DNA of 64,000 nucleotides, taken from the NCBI GenBank assembly GCA_035765895.1, contig DASTWL010000078.1:1-64000 (forward strand), written 5' to 3'. This document shows positions 52,187 to 61,190 of this stretch, in pieces. The position numbers and the translations under genes were made by a program. Within the stretch, counting starts at the first letter, position 1; every line of letters starts with the position of its first letter. Source of the DNA: Verrucomicrobiia bacterium (GTDB lineage Bacteria; Verrucomicrobiota; Verrucomicrobiia; Limisphaerales; DSYF01). The notes beneath the pieces were generated by a model, which was not told the DNA's origin, searched no databases, and saw nothing but the letters and a program-made list of their open reading frames with translations.

Positions 52187-52762
52187 ATGATCAAACTTAC
52201 CACTCCGATTTCCGAAGCCACCATCCGTTCGCTCAAAGTCGGCGACGAGGTGCAAATCACCGGCACGCTGTTCACTGGACGCGACGCCGTTCACAAGTAT
52301 CTGCACGAAGGCGGCAAGCTGCCCGCCGGCGTGAACCTCGCCAACGGCGTGCTCTATCATTGCGGTCCCGTCGTCATCAAGGACGAGCAGGGCCAGTGGA
52401 AATGCGTCGCCGCCGGCCCGACCACGTCCATCCGCGAGGAGCCGTATCAATGGCAGGTCATCCGCGACTGCCGGCTGCGCGGCGTCATCGGCAAGGGCGG
52501 CATGGGCGACAAGACTGTCGCAGCATGTCAGGAGCATGGCTGTGTTTATCTTCACGCCGTCGGTGGTGCGGCGCAGGTGCTCGCCGAGTGCGTCAGCCGT
52601 GTGAAGGGCGTTTACATGATGGAAGAATTCGGTGCGCCCGAAGCCATCTGGGAATTCGAGGTGAAGGACTTCCCCGCCGTTGTCACGATCGATTCGCACG
52701 GCGGTTCACTGCACAAGGAAGTCTTCGCCGCCAGCCAGGCCGAACTGGCGAAGCATGTGTGA
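52187..52762 (+). CDS. Class I fumarate hydratase, beta subunit
   Basis: The 191-residue protein is the C-terminal half of the split class I fumarase. It starts IKLTTPISEATIRSLKVGD and has GTLFTGRDAVHKYL, YHCGPVV, AAGPTTSIREEPYQW, GVIGKGGMGDKTVAACQEHG and VYLHAVGGAAQVLA. It pairs with the alpha subunit immediately upstream to form the active site. The ATG at 52187 is 22 nt after the alpha stop; an in-frame start at 52139 would overlap the alpha gene. Confidence 0.92.
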   Translation: MIKLTTPISEATIRSLKVGDEVQITGTLFTGRDAVHKYLHEGGKLPAGVNLANGVLYHCGPVVIKDEQGQWKCVAAGPTTSIREEPYQWQVIRDCRLRGVIGKGGMGDKTVAACQEHGCVYLHAVGGAAQVLAECVSRVKGVYMMEEFGAPEAIWEFEVKDFPAVVTIDSHGGSLHKEVFAASQAELAKHV

Positions 52763-52869
52763 GGCCGCGATTTGCTACAGAAGTTACACGAGTGAAGGGT
52801 GAAGGGGCGGCAGCGAACTCCCCCTCCACCCTGTAACGACTTCCCCATTTAACTCGTTTAACCGCCACC

Positions 52870-53331
52870 TCACGTCGTAAACGCGAGGACCTTCGGCTTC
52901 ACGAGGCGTTCAAAGTCGTCGTAGCTCATGCGAATGACCTCGACGTGCGAGCCGGCGTTGAAGGCGATTTCCTTGTTCAACGTCAGCTCGTCGGCCACAT
53001 AAACGTCCATGTTGTAAAGGTTGCCGAACGGCGGCATCGCCCCCACCTCGCAGTCGGGGAAGCGCGCCTTGAACTCAGCTTCGGAGGCAAACTTCACATC
53101 TTCGCAGCCGGTCAACTCGCGCATGTCCTGCACGACCACTTTGCGCGTGGCCGGCAGCACCGCCATTGCCATTTTGCCGTCAAGTTCGATAATCACGACC
53201 TTCGCCATCGCGCGGCCGGGCATGTGCAGCGATTGGGCGACTTCTTGAGCCGTGTAAGCCGCCGAGTGAATGATGCTCACGTATTTGATGCGGTTCGCAT
53301 CGAGAAACTGCTTCAGCGTTTGGACTGGCAT
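52870..53331 (-). CDS. YbaK/ProX-type aminoacyl-tRNA deacylase
   Basis: The 153-residue protein has the YbaK fold (LKQFLDANRIKYVSIIHSAA, AQEVAQSLHMPGRAMAKVVI, GKMAMAVLPATRKV, VGAMPPFG, AFNAGSHVEVIRMSYDDFER). These domains hydrolyse mischarged tRNAs such as Ala- or Cys-tRNA-Pro. The catalytic Lys is likely the one in MAKVVI. A GGAAGGAG ribosome binding site precedes the ATG at 53331, which rejects the open extension to 53520. The exact tRNA specificity cannot be told. With dtd at 57105 it adds to translation proofreading. Confidence 0.88.
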   Translation of the reverse strand: MPVQTLKQFLDANRIKYVSIIHSAAYTAQEVAQSLHMPGRAMAKVVIIELDGKMAMAVLPATRKVVVQDMRELTGCEDVKFASEAEFKARFPDCEVGAMPPFGNLYNMDVYVADELTLNKEIAFNAGSHVEVIRMSYDDFERLVKPKVLAFTT

Positions 53332-53535
53332 AATCCGCTCCTTCCTTTTGGGTTTGGTGCAACGTAAGCCCACCCACCACAGACGCGCAAGCGACCGCGT
53401 CACCGCCCGCACTGGACACATTTTCCCCGGCGCCTTTTCCGCGGCGAGCCCCCTCTTCAGCCAACGATCAGCCGCGCGCCGGAAACCAGTTGCGCAGCGT
53501 TGCGCTGGGCCGGCAAACACTTCTCCCCAGCGAGG

Positions 53536-55014
53536 TTATTTCGGCGATTCGGGCCAGACGGCGGCAGGCCAGACCACGTCCTTGCCGCTCCAGAACTCAA
53601 TCTTCGATCCCGGAACACGCGGCGTAGGATCGCCCCCGTCATCGCGACCATCTTCGCCAACGGAGTAAAGCGTGAACGTGCCGTCCGCATTCCGCCGATA
53701 ATGAAGTGGTGTGCCGCTCCAAGGGTCCATCAAAGGCTTGGCCAGATACTGTGGTGTCAGCTCAGTCAGGCTGACTGGGTAATGACCGTTTTGTCGTTGA
53801 AAACGGAGCAACGCGATGACGGTAATGGTCATGCGCCGCTGGGTTTCTTCGCGAATCACAACCTCGAACGCCTTGTTGTAGTTGGGCACAGCGACCGCAC
53901 TGAACAGGTGACGATACTTTTGCAACGGCGTGTTCATTGTGTGCTCAAAATCGTCGAATTGCGCCCGGACCCGCGCCCGGACCCTCACGCCGCTGGCATT
54001 TCTCTCCAGTTCACGAATTGTCTCCACCTGTTGTTGCGCGTGCTGGAGAAAGAACAGTTCGTCGTCGTCGATGTGCCCGTGCCAGTAAAGCCCCACGGCC
54101 CGGTCGCGCAAACCGGCCAGACTTGACGCCCGCGACGCAGTGCCCAGTGCCAACATGCTCCGCTGCGCATTCAGGTCCGCCTGGCGCATGAGCGCAAACG
54201 CTTGTTCGCCGAACAATCGCTCACCCGCGAACCCCTGCTCCAGCGCGACAAATAAATCAATCCGCTCCCAGTCCTGTTGCAAGGCCCGCAGGCTTGTCTC
54301 GTCCCAGCCGTTGGCCGGCACCGCTTCCCACGTCACAGCCAGACCAAGCCCGGAAATGGCCACGCGAATCATGGCACTGACCAGCGTCCAATCATCGCGA
54401 TGCACCAGAGCCAGTTGTGTCAGCGCGTGCAGGTCCGCCCGGGCCTCGGGCAGTTGGTTTTCATGCAAGGCGTTGAGGCAATCCGCTGCGAGAAATTGCG
54501 CCACGATCCGCTTTTGCACGTGGGGATTCCTGGGCTGATTCGGAGCGAACAGATTGGTGTAATTCCAACCGAAATGCCGCGGCGGATGCTCCAGTTCCGC
54601 GCGCAATTCGGCCAGCAACGGGGCGGCGGATTGCATGTCGCCGGCCAGGTTTTCCCAGCTCAAATGGGCAGACGCATTCGTGTTGCGGGTGATTGACGGA
54701 ACGCCGTCCTGTGCCCAAGCCACAACCGCCCGCCCCGGCGCCTCGAAGTGCATGATTTCCGTGGAACCCGGGATGCTTGATTTCGTTCGCAGGCGGTCGG
54801 CCAAGGCTGCGAAGTGTTCCAGATTGGCATTGGTTTCCAGCGGGAACGGATAACCGGCCTCCTCAAACGTCAGTTTCTCACCTTGCCCGCGCAGCTTCGC
54901 CTTGTAAGCCATCAGCGCCCGGTGCGCCTTGATGCGCTCCCTTGAAGTCATCAGCATCACCGAGCTGACCAGCACCGCGATGGCGATCAAGGCAATGATG
55001 AGCTTCTTTTTCAT
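53536..55014 (-). CDS. Large membrane-anchored protein with pseudopilin-like end
   Basis: This 492-residue product has one N-terminal membrane anchor (LIIALIAIAVLVSSVMLM) and a mostly helical body. Residues of about 405-475 (QRRMTITVIALLRFQRQNG, LTPQYLAKPLMDPWSGTPL, YSVGEDGRDDGGD) look like the calcium-loop end of type II secretion pseudopilins. Such proteins are frequent in Verrucomicrobia and Planctomycetes; no function is known. It is a single gene with a 204-nt gap on its downstream side. Confidence 0.75.
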   Translation of the reverse strand: MKKKLIIALIAIAVLVSSVMLMTSRERIKAHRALMAYKAKLRGQGEKLTFEEAGYPFPLETNANLEHFAALADRLRTKSSIPGSTEIMHFEAPGRAVVAWAQDGVPSITRNTNASAHLSWENLAGDMQSAAPLLAELRAELEHPPRHFGWNYTNLFAPNQPRNPHVQKRIVAQFLAADCLNALHENQLPEARADLHALTQLALVHRDDWTLVSAMIRVAISGLGLAVTWEAVPANGWDETSLRALQQDWERIDLFVALEQGFAGERLFGEQAFALMRQADLNAQRSMLALGTASRASSLAGLRDRAVGLYWHGHIDDDELFFLQHAQQQVETIRELERNASGVRVRARVRAQFDDFEHTMNTPLQKYRHLFSAVAVPNYNKAFEVVIREETQRRMTITVIALLRFQRQNGHYPVSLTELTPQYLAKPLMDPWSGTPLHYRRNADGTFTLYSVGEDGRDDGGDPTPRVPGSKIEFWSGKDVVWPAAVWPESPK

Positions 55015-55175
55015 CCGGCCATCAGGAGGCGCTCAGGCAATCAAAACCCGGCGCAAAGGGAAAGTTTCGATTCGGAGCGCAGACAGCTGAAACGGCGAGG
55101 TCCAATTCCCATCAGTAACTGGTCTCGCGGACCTCGGTGGTTTCAATTCCGCATTCGAGCTGCTACGCTGTCGCC

Positions 55176-56849
55176 ATGCCGGACATCGTGCTCAGCACGC
55201 TCAACGCGAAATACATTCACGCTGCGTTTGGACTGCGCTACCTCTTCGCCAACCTGGGCGAATTGCAGTCGCGCGCCGCCCTCGCCGAGTTCGACATCAA
55301 CCAGCGCCCACTCGACATTGCCGAAGCGCTGCTGGCCCGCAACCCGCGCATCATCGGGCTGGGGGTTTACATCTGGAATGTAACGCCCACCACTGAACTC
55401 GTGGCGACCCTTAAGCGCATCCGCCCGGAGATCATCATCGTGCTGGGCGGACCGGAAGTGAGCCACGAAACGGAACAGCAGCCAATCGTTCAATTGGCAG
55501 ATCACGTGATCACGGGCGAGGGCGATTTGGAATTCACGCGCGTGTGCGGCAAACTGCTGGAGTGCTGGTTTCCGGACCGCCCCAAAGACGGCGAAGCACC
55601 CGCCCGATCGGAACCTGGGGCTCCGCTGCCCAAAATTCTGCCGGCTCCCCTGCCCGACTTTTCGCAGTTGAAGTTGCCCTATGATTGCTACACAGATGCC
55701 GACATTGCGCATCGGGTGCTTTACGTCGAGGCATCACGCGGGTGCCCGTTTTCGTGTGAGTTTTGCCTCTCGTCACTGGACGTCCCCGTGCGTCAAGCGC
55801 CATTGCCTGAGTTTCTTGCCGCAATGCAACGGCTGCTGGATCGGGGGGCAACGCAACTCAAGTTCGTGGACCGCACCTTCAATCTGAACGTGGCAACGAG
55901 CCGCGCAATTCTCGAATTCTGCCTCCGGAACTGTCAACCGGGGCGTTTCTTCCACTTCGAGATGGTGCCGGACCGGCTGCCTGAAGCGTTGCGCGAGATC
56001 ATCGCGAAGTTTCCACCAGGCGCGCTCCAATTCGAGATCGGCGTGCAGACATTCGACGAGCCCACGGCAGCACGCATCAGCCGGCGGCAGAACTACGCCC
56101 GGCTGGGGGAAAACTTTTGCTGGCTGCGCAACCATACGGGCGTGCATCTCCACGCGGACCTCATTGCCGGCTTGCCGGGCGAATCGCTGGAGAGTTTTGG
56201 TGCCGGGTTCGACCGGCTCGTGGCGCTGGGGCCGCAAGAGATTCAAGTCGGCATCCTGAAACGACTGCGAGGCACGCCGATTGTTCGTCACGACTCGGAA
56301 TGGGCCATGGTTTACAACCCGCACCCGCCTTATGAAATCCTTCAAAACAGGCTGCTCGATTTCGCTGTCATGCAACGGCTGCGCCGGTTTGCACGTTACT
56401 GGGACCTGGTTGGCAACAGCGGCAACTTCGTGGCAACCACGCCGCTGATCTGGGCCGCCGGATCGAATTACCATCCTTCCGCATGCGCCAATGAACGGCT
56501 GAACATGGCCTCCGATGCCACCCCGCAGCGGACCGGCGCCTTCCCAGCCCACCCGCCATCGCCATTTCACAGTTTCCTGCGCTGGTCAGACTGGTTATTT
56601 GCGCAAATCGGGCGCACTGACAGCATTGCGTTGAACCGGCTGGCGGAGTTGTTGTTCAACTTCCTGACGGGCGAACGCAGGCTGGATGCCGGCCTCGTAG
56701 CCGAAGCGCTCTGGCGCGATTATCAGCGTGGAGGCCGGCGGGATCAGCCTGAGTTTTTGCGTCCTTTGCTGCCTTCGTCCGGACCCAAAGGCCAATCTGG
56801 CAACGGACAGCGCACATCACTCAAGCGCCAGGCCCGACACCTTGCCTGA
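55176..56849 (+). CDS. B12-binding-domain radical SAM protein
   Basis: The 557-residue protein has an N-terminal cobalamin-binding-like Rossmann domain (residues 1-130, [44 protein letters not shown]). A radical SAM barrel follows with the cluster motif [15 protein letters not shown] (CxxxCxxC, about residues 190-202), [25 protein letters not shown] and [10 protein letters not shown]. The C-terminal domain matches DUF4080-type proteins. The B12 motif DxHxxG is not evident, so cobalamin binding may be lost. The substrate is unknown. ATG 55176 is used; a short extension to 55137 is open. Confidence 0.88.
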   Translation: MPDIVLSTLNAKYIHAAFGLRYLFANLGELQSRAALAEFDINQRPLDIAEALLARNPRIIGLGVYIWNVTPTTELVATLKRIRPEIIIVLGGPEVSHETEQQPIVQLADHVITGEGDLEFTRVCGKLLECWFPDRPKDGEAPARSEPGAPLPKILPAPLPDFSQLKLPYDCYTDADIAHRVLYVEASRGCPFSCEFCLSSLDVPVRQAPLPEFLAAMQRLLDRGATQLKFVDRTFNLNVATSRAILEFCLRNCQPGRFFHFEMVPDRLPEALREIIAKFPPGALQFEIGVQTFDEPTAARISRRQNYARLGENFCWLRNHTGVHLHADLIAGLPGESLESFGAGFDRLVALGPQEIQVGILKRLRGTPIVRHDSEWAMVYNPHPPYEILQNRLLDFAVMQRLRRFARYWDLVGNSGNFVATTPLIWAAGSNYHPSACANERLNMASDATPQRTGAFPAHPPSPFHSFLRWSDWLFAQIGRTDSIALNRLAELLFNFLTGERRLDAGLVAEALWRDYQRGGRRDQPEFLRPLLPSSGPKGQSGNGQRTSLKRQARHLA

Positions 56850-56859
56850 CTCAGTTGGC

Positions 56860-56887
56860 TTGCGTGAGGACGCCACTTCGCTACCCT
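56860..56887 (+). promoter_or_regulatory. Candidate promoter of the small membrane-protein gene
   Basis: TTGCGT (56860-56865), a 16-nt spacer and TACCCT (56882-56887) end 6 nt before the ATG at 56894, right after the radical SAM gene. Confidence 0.4.
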
Positions 56888-56893
56888 GCAGCC

Positions 56894-57058
56894 ATGAAGT
56901 TTGCTCTGGCATTGTTCACTTATCTGGTCATGGCCGCGATCATTGCATGGGGAATTTTGGTGGCCGTTCATCCGGGCGGCAAGCCATGGTTGTTGATCGG
57001 CGCGCTCGTTGCCTACCTCGTGATCATCGCTCGCACAGGCTGCACGGAAACGCACTGA
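56894..57058 (+). CDS. Small two-span membrane protein
   Basis: The 54-residue product has two hydrophobic segments (ALALFTYLVMAAIIAWGILVAV and PWLLIGALVAYLVIIA) joined by the turn HPGGK and ends RTGCTETH. An in-frame GTG/other start near 56855 would overlap the radical SAM stop region and spoil the N-terminal span. The 'GILVAVHPGGKPWLL' turn suggests a genuine small membrane protein. No family or partner is known; dtd follows 46 nt downstream. Confidence 0.6.
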   Translation: MKFALALFTYLVMAAIIAWGILVAVHPGGKPWLLIGALVAYLVIIARTGCTETH

Positions 57059-57104
57059 GCCCGACATTCCTCGTCGAGCGAGGGGCTCCATCCGGTCATC
57101 CCGC

Positions 57105-57557
57105 ATGCGCGCCGTCATCCAACGCGTGACCGAGGGCAGCGTCACCATCGCGGGCGTCACCAAGGGCAGGATTGGGCGCGGCTTGCTGGTGTTGGTGGCC
57201 ATTGAGGAGGCGGACGCCGCGGCGGACATCGAATGGCTCAGCGGCAAGATCGCGCGGCTGCGCGTCTTCAACGACCCCAATGGCGTTCCCAACCTCTCCC
57301 TTCAAGACGTGGGCGGAGAACTGCTGGTGGTGAGTCAGTTCACCCTTTTTGCCAGCACCCGAAAAGGCAATCGCCCGTCCTACGTGCGTGCCGCGCGTCC
57401 CGAATGCGCCATACCGCTTTACGAACAATTCCTCGCCCAACTCGGCAAGGACACCGGCAAAGCCCCGCAAACCGGTGAATTTGGGGCAGACATGCAGGTG
57501 CAGCTCTGCAACGACGGTCCGATTACCATTCTCATTGATTCCAGGCGGCGGGAATGA
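57105..57557 (+). CDS. dtd: D-aminoacyl-tRNA deacylase
   Basis: Dtd removes D-amino acids (and glycine from tRNA-Ala) from mischarged tRNAs. The 150-residue protein is full length, starts MRAVIQRVTEGSVTI and has the two active-site motifs: VVSQFTLFAS (SQxxL) and NDGPITILIDS (the cross-subunit Gly-cisPro). It works as a dimer using only RNA catalysis. The gene stands between the small membrane-protein gene and the HU gene. Confidence 0.96.
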   Translation: MRAVIQRVTEGSVTIAGVTKGRIGRGLLVLVAIEEADAAADIEWLSGKIARLRVFNDPNGVPNLSLQDVGGELLVVSQFTLFASTRKGNRPSYVRAARPECAIPLYEQFLAQLGKDTGKAPQTGEFGADMQVQLCNDGPITILIDSRRRE

Positions 57558-57643
57558 CGAAAGCCATTCCACGTCAATAGCTTTTGCCTGGCTTTTGCGT
57601 CCCGTGGCGACCCTCGATCCGGGGGCCCGCCAGCCTTCTTTTC

Positions 57644-57672
57644 TTGACCGTTGGCAGTAAGAGGTTTATAGA
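57644..57672 (+). promoter_or_regulatory. Promoter of the HU/IHF-like gene
   Basis: TTGACC (57644-57649), a 17-nt spacer and TATAGA (57667-57672) make a good sigma-70-type promoter. The start site would fall about 57679, giving a leader of about 30 nt before the ATG at 57711. Confidence 0.65.
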
Positions 57673-57710
57673 GACGAAGGCAGGCACAACCTTCAACTCG
57701 CATAAAAGCT

Positions 57711-58040
57711 ATGGCACTCACGAAACGAGACTTGGTGGTTCGGATCAGCAACGAAACAGGCTTGGTGCAGCAGCAGGTGCTTGATGTGGTTCAAAAGACA
57801 CTCGATTACATCGCTGACGCGCTGGCCCATGGTGAAAAAGTTGAACTGCGGAACTTTGGGGTTTTCGAAGTGAAGATCCGCAAGGCTCGGGTGGGCCGGA
57901 ATCCCAACGCGCCGGAAACGGACGTGCCGATTCCGCAACGTGCCGTCGTGAAGTTCAAAGCAGGGAAGGAAATGCGGGCTGATGTGCTCAAGCTCTCTCC
58001 GCCCGCGCAACAACCCCCGCCCACCGCGCCGCAAGGTTAA
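57711..58040 (+). CDS. HU/IHF-family DNA-binding protein
   Basis: This nucleoid protein bends DNA as a dimer. The 109-residue product has the helical dimer base (LTKRDLVVRISNETGLVQQQ, VVQKTLDYIADALAHGEKVE) and the beta-arm region LRNFGVFEVKIRKARVGRNP, where the intercalating Pro of the RNP tip is present. The NP..ETDVPIPQRAVVKFKAGK segment follows. An extra Pro/Gln-rich tail (about 95-109) extends past the usual end. An own promoter and terminator make it a strong single transcript. Confidence 0.93.
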   Translation: MALTKRDLVVRISNETGLVQQQVLDVVQKTLDYIADALAHGEKVELRNFGVFEVKIRKARVGRNPNAPETDVPIPQRAVVKFKAGKEMRADVLKLSPPAQQPPPTAPQG

Positions 58041-58051
58041 GGTTCACCATC

Positions 58052-58077
58052 GCCCGCTGCATCCCGGCGGGCTTTTT
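58052..58077 (+). terminator. Intrinsic terminator of the HU/IHF-like gene
   Basis: GCCCGC (58052-58057) and GCGGGC (58067-58072) form a stem with a 9-nt loop followed at once by TTTTT (58073-58077), 12 nt after the stop codon. Confidence 0.85.
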
Positions 58078-58148
58078 CGTTCGTCCCGCAGCGAAGGGAG
58101 GTTTTGCCTTCTCCCCTGCCTTCGGTCCCAGTAGCTTTCCGCCGCTTT

Positions 58149-59402
58149 ATGGAACGTTTGCCCGGTTTTCGTGATTTTTTTCCCGAGCCCCTGCCGCACG
58201 GTGATGCGTGGAGTGCCGACGCGCGCCAATACATTTTCGACCGGTGGCGCACGCTCGCCCGCCGTTACGGCTTTCGCGAATACGATGGTCCGCCGCTGGA
58301 GCCGCTGGAGCTTTACACCACCAAGAGCGGTGATGAAATCGTCCGGCAGCTTTACAATTTCACCGACAAGGGAAACCGGGAGGTGGCCCTGCGGCCCGAA
58401 ATGACCCCGACCCTGGCCCGGATGGCTGGTGCCCACGAACGGAACTACAAAAAGCCCATCAAGTGGTTCGCCATCCCGCAATTGTTTCGCTACGAAAAGC
58501 AGCAAAAGGGCCGGCTGCGCGAGCACTTCCAGTTCAACGCTGACATCTTGGGCGAAACCGATCCGGCCGCGGACGCCGAGCTGATGGCACTGCTCATTGA
58601 CACACTCCGTTCGTTCGGTCTCACGGCCGAGGATTTTTGCGTCCGTCTGAGCAGTCGCCGCGCGTGGCAGGAATTCTACACGAGCCGGCATGGCGATCCC
58701 GCCAGGGCCTACGAATTCTATCAGGCCGTGGACAAACTGGAGCGTGAATCACCCGAAGCCACCGACCAGAAACTGCGCAGCGTCGGCACGTCGCTTGATG
58801 AAGTGACCCGTTTCATCGAAGCCGGGGAGCCGACGGCCGAGTTGCAGCACATTCTCGACAACCTGTCCGCCCGACAGATGGGCGAATTCGTGAAGGTGGA
58901 TTATCGCGTCATTCGCGGACTGGCCTATTATACGGGACCGGTCTTCGAGGCATTTGACAAGAAGGGCGAATTCCGCGCCATTGCCGGCGGCGGACGCTAT
59001 GACAACCTAGTCAAGTTGATCAGTGGCGGAAAGGTGGACATGCCCGCGCTCGGCTTTGGCATGGGCGACGTGGTGCTGTTTGAACTGCTGAAGGCCCGCG
59101 GCGTGCTGCCAAATTTTGACGGCCGCCTCGATGCGTTCGTGCTGGTCGAAGACGAAGCGCTGCGCGCCGAATCGATCGCCCTGGTGCAACAACTGCGCTC
59201 CGCCGGCTTCGCCGTGGACTTCGCCCTGACGCCGGCAAAGCCAGACAAGCAATTCAAACGCGCCCAGGAATTGAAGGCGCTGCGCACCGTCAGACTGGAA
59301 CGTCAAGACGACGGACTCCGCGTGCGGGTGCGGCAGCTGGCCACCCGGCAGGAAAACGTTCTGCCGCTCAGTGAACTCGTTGCCTGGCTCCGCGGCCAGT
59401 GA
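58149..59402 (+). CDS. hisS: Histidyl-tRNA synthetase
   Basis: HisS charges tRNA-His. The 417-residue class II enzyme starts MERLPGFRDFFPE and has LYNFTDKGNREVALRPEMTP (motif 2 entry), IPQLFRYEKQQKGRLREHFQ, the His-specific motif GLAYYTGPVFEAF, GGGRYDNLVKL and the anticodon-binding C-domain (AFVLVEDEALRAESIALVQQ). The ATG at 58149 is preferred; a TTG-type extension to 58104 is open but lies outside the conserved part. A strong bidirectional terminator follows. Confidence 0.95.
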   Translation: MERLPGFRDFFPEPLPHGDAWSADARQYIFDRWRTLARRYGFREYDGPPLEPLELYTTKSGDEIVRQLYNFTDKGNREVALRPEMTPTLARMAGAHERNYKKPIKWFAIPQLFRYEKQQKGRLREHFQFNADILGETDPAADAELMALLIDTLRSFGLTAEDFCVRLSSRRAWQEFYTSRHGDPARAYEFYQAVDKLERESPEATDQKLRSVGTSLDEVTRFIEAGEPTAELQHILDNLSARQMGEFVKVDYRVIRGLAYYTGPVFEAFDKKGEFRAIAGGGRYDNLVKLISGGKVDMPALGFGMGDVVLFELLKARGVLPNFDGRLDAFVLVEDEALRAESIALVQQLRSAGFAVDFALTPAKPDKQFKRAQELKALRTVRLERQDDGLRVRVRQLATRQENVLPLSELVAWLRGQ

Positions 59403-59421
59403 GCGTGATGGCAAAAAAGTT

Positions 59422-59445
59422 GAGGGCGGGGTTTCCCCCGCCCTC
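59422..59445. terminator. Bidirectional intrinsic terminator between hisS and rplS
   Basis: GAGGGCGGGG (59422-59431) and CCCCGCCCTC (59436-59445) make a perfect 10-bp stem with a TTTC loop. On the minus strand it is followed by AACTTTTTTGCC, a good U tract for the rplS operon. On the plus strand it is followed by TTCCGTG. Confidence 0.85.
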
Positions 59446-59467
59446 TTCCGTGTAAAAACTGATGGGT

Positions 59468-59833
59468 TTACTTCGCCGCCGCCGTCGCCGCTTCCTTGAC
59501 CAGCGTCGCGCCCTTGCCAATCCGTTTGCGCAAGTAGGTCAGTTTGGCCCGGCGAACGTCACCCCGACGCTCAACCTCGATTTTGTCCACACGCGGTGAG
59601 TGAACGGGGAAAATACGCTCCACGCCCTCGCCATAGCTGATGCGGCGGACGGTAAAGCTTTCGTTCAACCCGTGGCCGCGGCGGCCGATCACAACACCCG
59701 CAAAAACCTGAATGCGCTCCTTGTCGCCTTCCACAACCTTCGTATGCACGCGCACGCTGTCACCCACGTTAAACGCGGGTGTCTCCTGGCGATACTGTTC
59801 CTTCTCAATCTTGTCCAACAATGCCTGGTTCAT
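59468..59833 (-). CDS. rplS: 50S ribosomal protein L19
   Basis: L19 sits at the 30S-50S interface. The 121-residue protein has the family motifs [60 protein letters not shown] and [14 protein letters not shown]. It closes the rpsP-khpA-trmD-rplS operon; the gap to trmD is 12 nt. Confidence 0.97.
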   Translation of the reverse strand: MNQALLDKIEKEQYRQETPAFNVGDSVRVHTKVVEGDKERIQVFAGVVIGRRGHGLNESFTVRRISYGEGVERIFPVHSPRVDKIEVERRGDVRRAKLTYLRKRIGKGATLVKEAATAAAK

Positions 59834-59845
59834 ATGCTCTGCCTT

Positions 59846-60538
59846 TCAAGTCTGTCTTTTGCTTTGGTCAAAATCCGTCAAATCCGGCCGGCGCCGCGCC
59901 GTTCTGAGGCGCGCCTGCTGTTCCCGCCACCGGGCGATCTCCGCATGGTTGCCCGACAACAACACGTCGGGAACTTTCATGCCGCGAAAGTCCGCCGGGC
60001 GCGTGTAATGCGGGTATTCCAACAGCCCCTGGCTGAAGGACTCGTCCCTCGAACTTTCATCGTCGCCCAGCACGCCGGGCAGCAATCGCGTCACGGCGTC
60101 AATGACGACCATCGCCGGCAACGCGCCGTTGGTCAGGACAAAGTCGCCGATTGACAATTCGTCGTCCGCCAATCCTTCGCGAATGCGCTCGTCAAACCCT
60201 TCATAACTGCCACACACCAGCAGCAGATGCTCTTTTTGCGCCAGTTCGCGAGCCACTGACTGGTCGAACTTTCTGCCCTGCGGACAGAGCAGGATTACCT
60301 GAGTCCGCTCATCGCTGAGATGTTCCACTGCTTCAAAGATCGGCTCCGGCTTCAACAGCATTCCCGGACCGCCACCGAACGGACGATCATCCACCGTTTT
60401 GTGCCGGTCGTGCGTCCAGTCGCGGAGGTTGTGAATCCCCAGTTGCAGGATTCCCGCCTCCCGCGCCCGCTTGACGATGCTTTCATCGAGCGGCCCGGAA
60501 AACATTCCGGGAAAAAGTGTGAGCACGTCGATTTTCAT
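59846..60538 (-). CDS. trmD: tRNA (guanine-N1-)-methyltransferase
   Basis: TrmD makes m1G37 next to the anticodon and prevents +1 frameshifts. The 230-residue SPOUT enzyme has [40 protein letters not shown], the knot [13 protein letters not shown], and [20 protein letters not shown] with [12 protein letters not shown]. The catalytic Asp after the flexible loop is in this last block. ATG 60538 gives the family start. The usual rimM gene between rpsP and trmD is absent; khpA takes that place. Confidence 0.97.
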   Translation of the reverse strand: MKIDVLTLFPGMFSGPLDESIVKRAREAGILQLGIHNLRDWTHDRHKTVDDRPFGGGPGMLLKPEPIFEAVEHLSDERTQVILLCPQGRKFDQSVARELAQKEHLLLVCGSYEGFDERIREGLADDELSIGDFVLTNGALPAMVVIDAVTRLLPGVLGDDESSRDESFSQGLLEYPHYTRPADFRGMKVPDVLLSGNHAEIARWREQQARLRTARRRPDLTDFDQSKRQT

Positions 60539-60580
60539 GCTCGCGTGATGCCCTGCTGAAGGCAAGGCATTGGCCGGCGC

Positions 60581-60826
60581 TCAGTGAGCCGGCTTTTCGT
60601 CCACCAATTCCACGGTGCAGCGCACTCCCTGCTTCGCGCTGCCCGCCTGCAACAACGTGCGGATCGCATTGATTGTCTGGCCTTGACGACCAATCACCCG
60701 GCCTGCGTCGGCCGGATTCAATCGCAATTCATAAATCGTCTGGCCGGCTCGTTCAACAGGCGTCACAGAGACGGCCTCCGGATCCTGAACCAGACCTTTG
60801 ACGACGTATTCCAGAAAAGCCTGCAT
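60581..60826 (-). CDS. khpA: KH-domain RNA-binding protein KhpA
   Basis: The 81-residue protein is a single KH domain with the GxxG loop in RVIGRQGQTINAIRTLL and the start FLEYVVKGLVQDPEAVSV. KhpA partners KhpB in post-transcriptional control of cell elongation in some Gram-positives; its position in the rpsP operon is widespread. It starts 8 nt after the rpsP stop and precedes trmD by 42 nt. Confidence 0.92.
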   Translation of the reverse strand: MQAFLEYVVKGLVQDPEAVSVTPVERAGQTIYELRLNPADAGRVIGRQGQTINAIRTLLQAGSAKQGVRCTVELVDEKPAH

Positions 60827-60834
60827 GCGCCAGC

Positions 60835-61089
60835 TCAGGCAGCCGCGGCGGCTTTGGTCGCCTTCTTGATGAAGCTGGCCACGGTGTCGCTCGGCTGTGC
60901 ACCGACACTCACCCAATAATTGGCCCGCTCCAAGTTCAGCTTGACCTTGTCCGTTTTCTGAAGCGGCAGATAGGTGCCGATTTCTTCGATAAACTTGCCG
61001 TCGCGCTTGCTCCGACCATCCGCCACCACGATGCGGTAAGCCGGCGTGTTCTTCGCACCAACGCGCTTGAGACGAATTTTGACTGCCAT
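60835..61089 (-). CDS. rpsP: 30S ribosomal protein S16
   Basis: S16 stabilises the 5' domain of 16S rRNA. The 84-residue protein starts [20 protein letters not shown] and continues [20 protein letters not shown] and [15 protein letters not shown], ending in an Ala-rich tail. It is the first gene of the operon; a promoter-like pair lies about 75-100 nt upstream. ffh, a frequent upstream neighbour, is not present. Confidence 0.97.
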   Translation of the reverse strand: MAVKIRLKRVGAKNTPAYRIVVADGRSKRDGKFIEEIGTYLPLQKTDKVKLNLERANYWVSVGAQPSDTVASFIKKATKAAAAA

Positions 61090-61161
61090 AATCGTAATTT
61101 CTCGGCGGCCGGCCGGGCGCAACCATGCATCGGCCAATACCACCATGCCAAAGGAGCGAGG

Positions 61162-61190
61162 ACAGTAGTCATGCCCCGCGAACTTGGCAA
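61162..61190 (-). promoter_or_regulatory. Candidate promoter of the rpsP operon
   Basis: On the minus strand TTGCCA (61185-61190), a 17-nt spacer and TACTGT (61162-61167) would start transcription near 61155, about 66 nt before the rpsP ATG. Confidence 0.45.
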
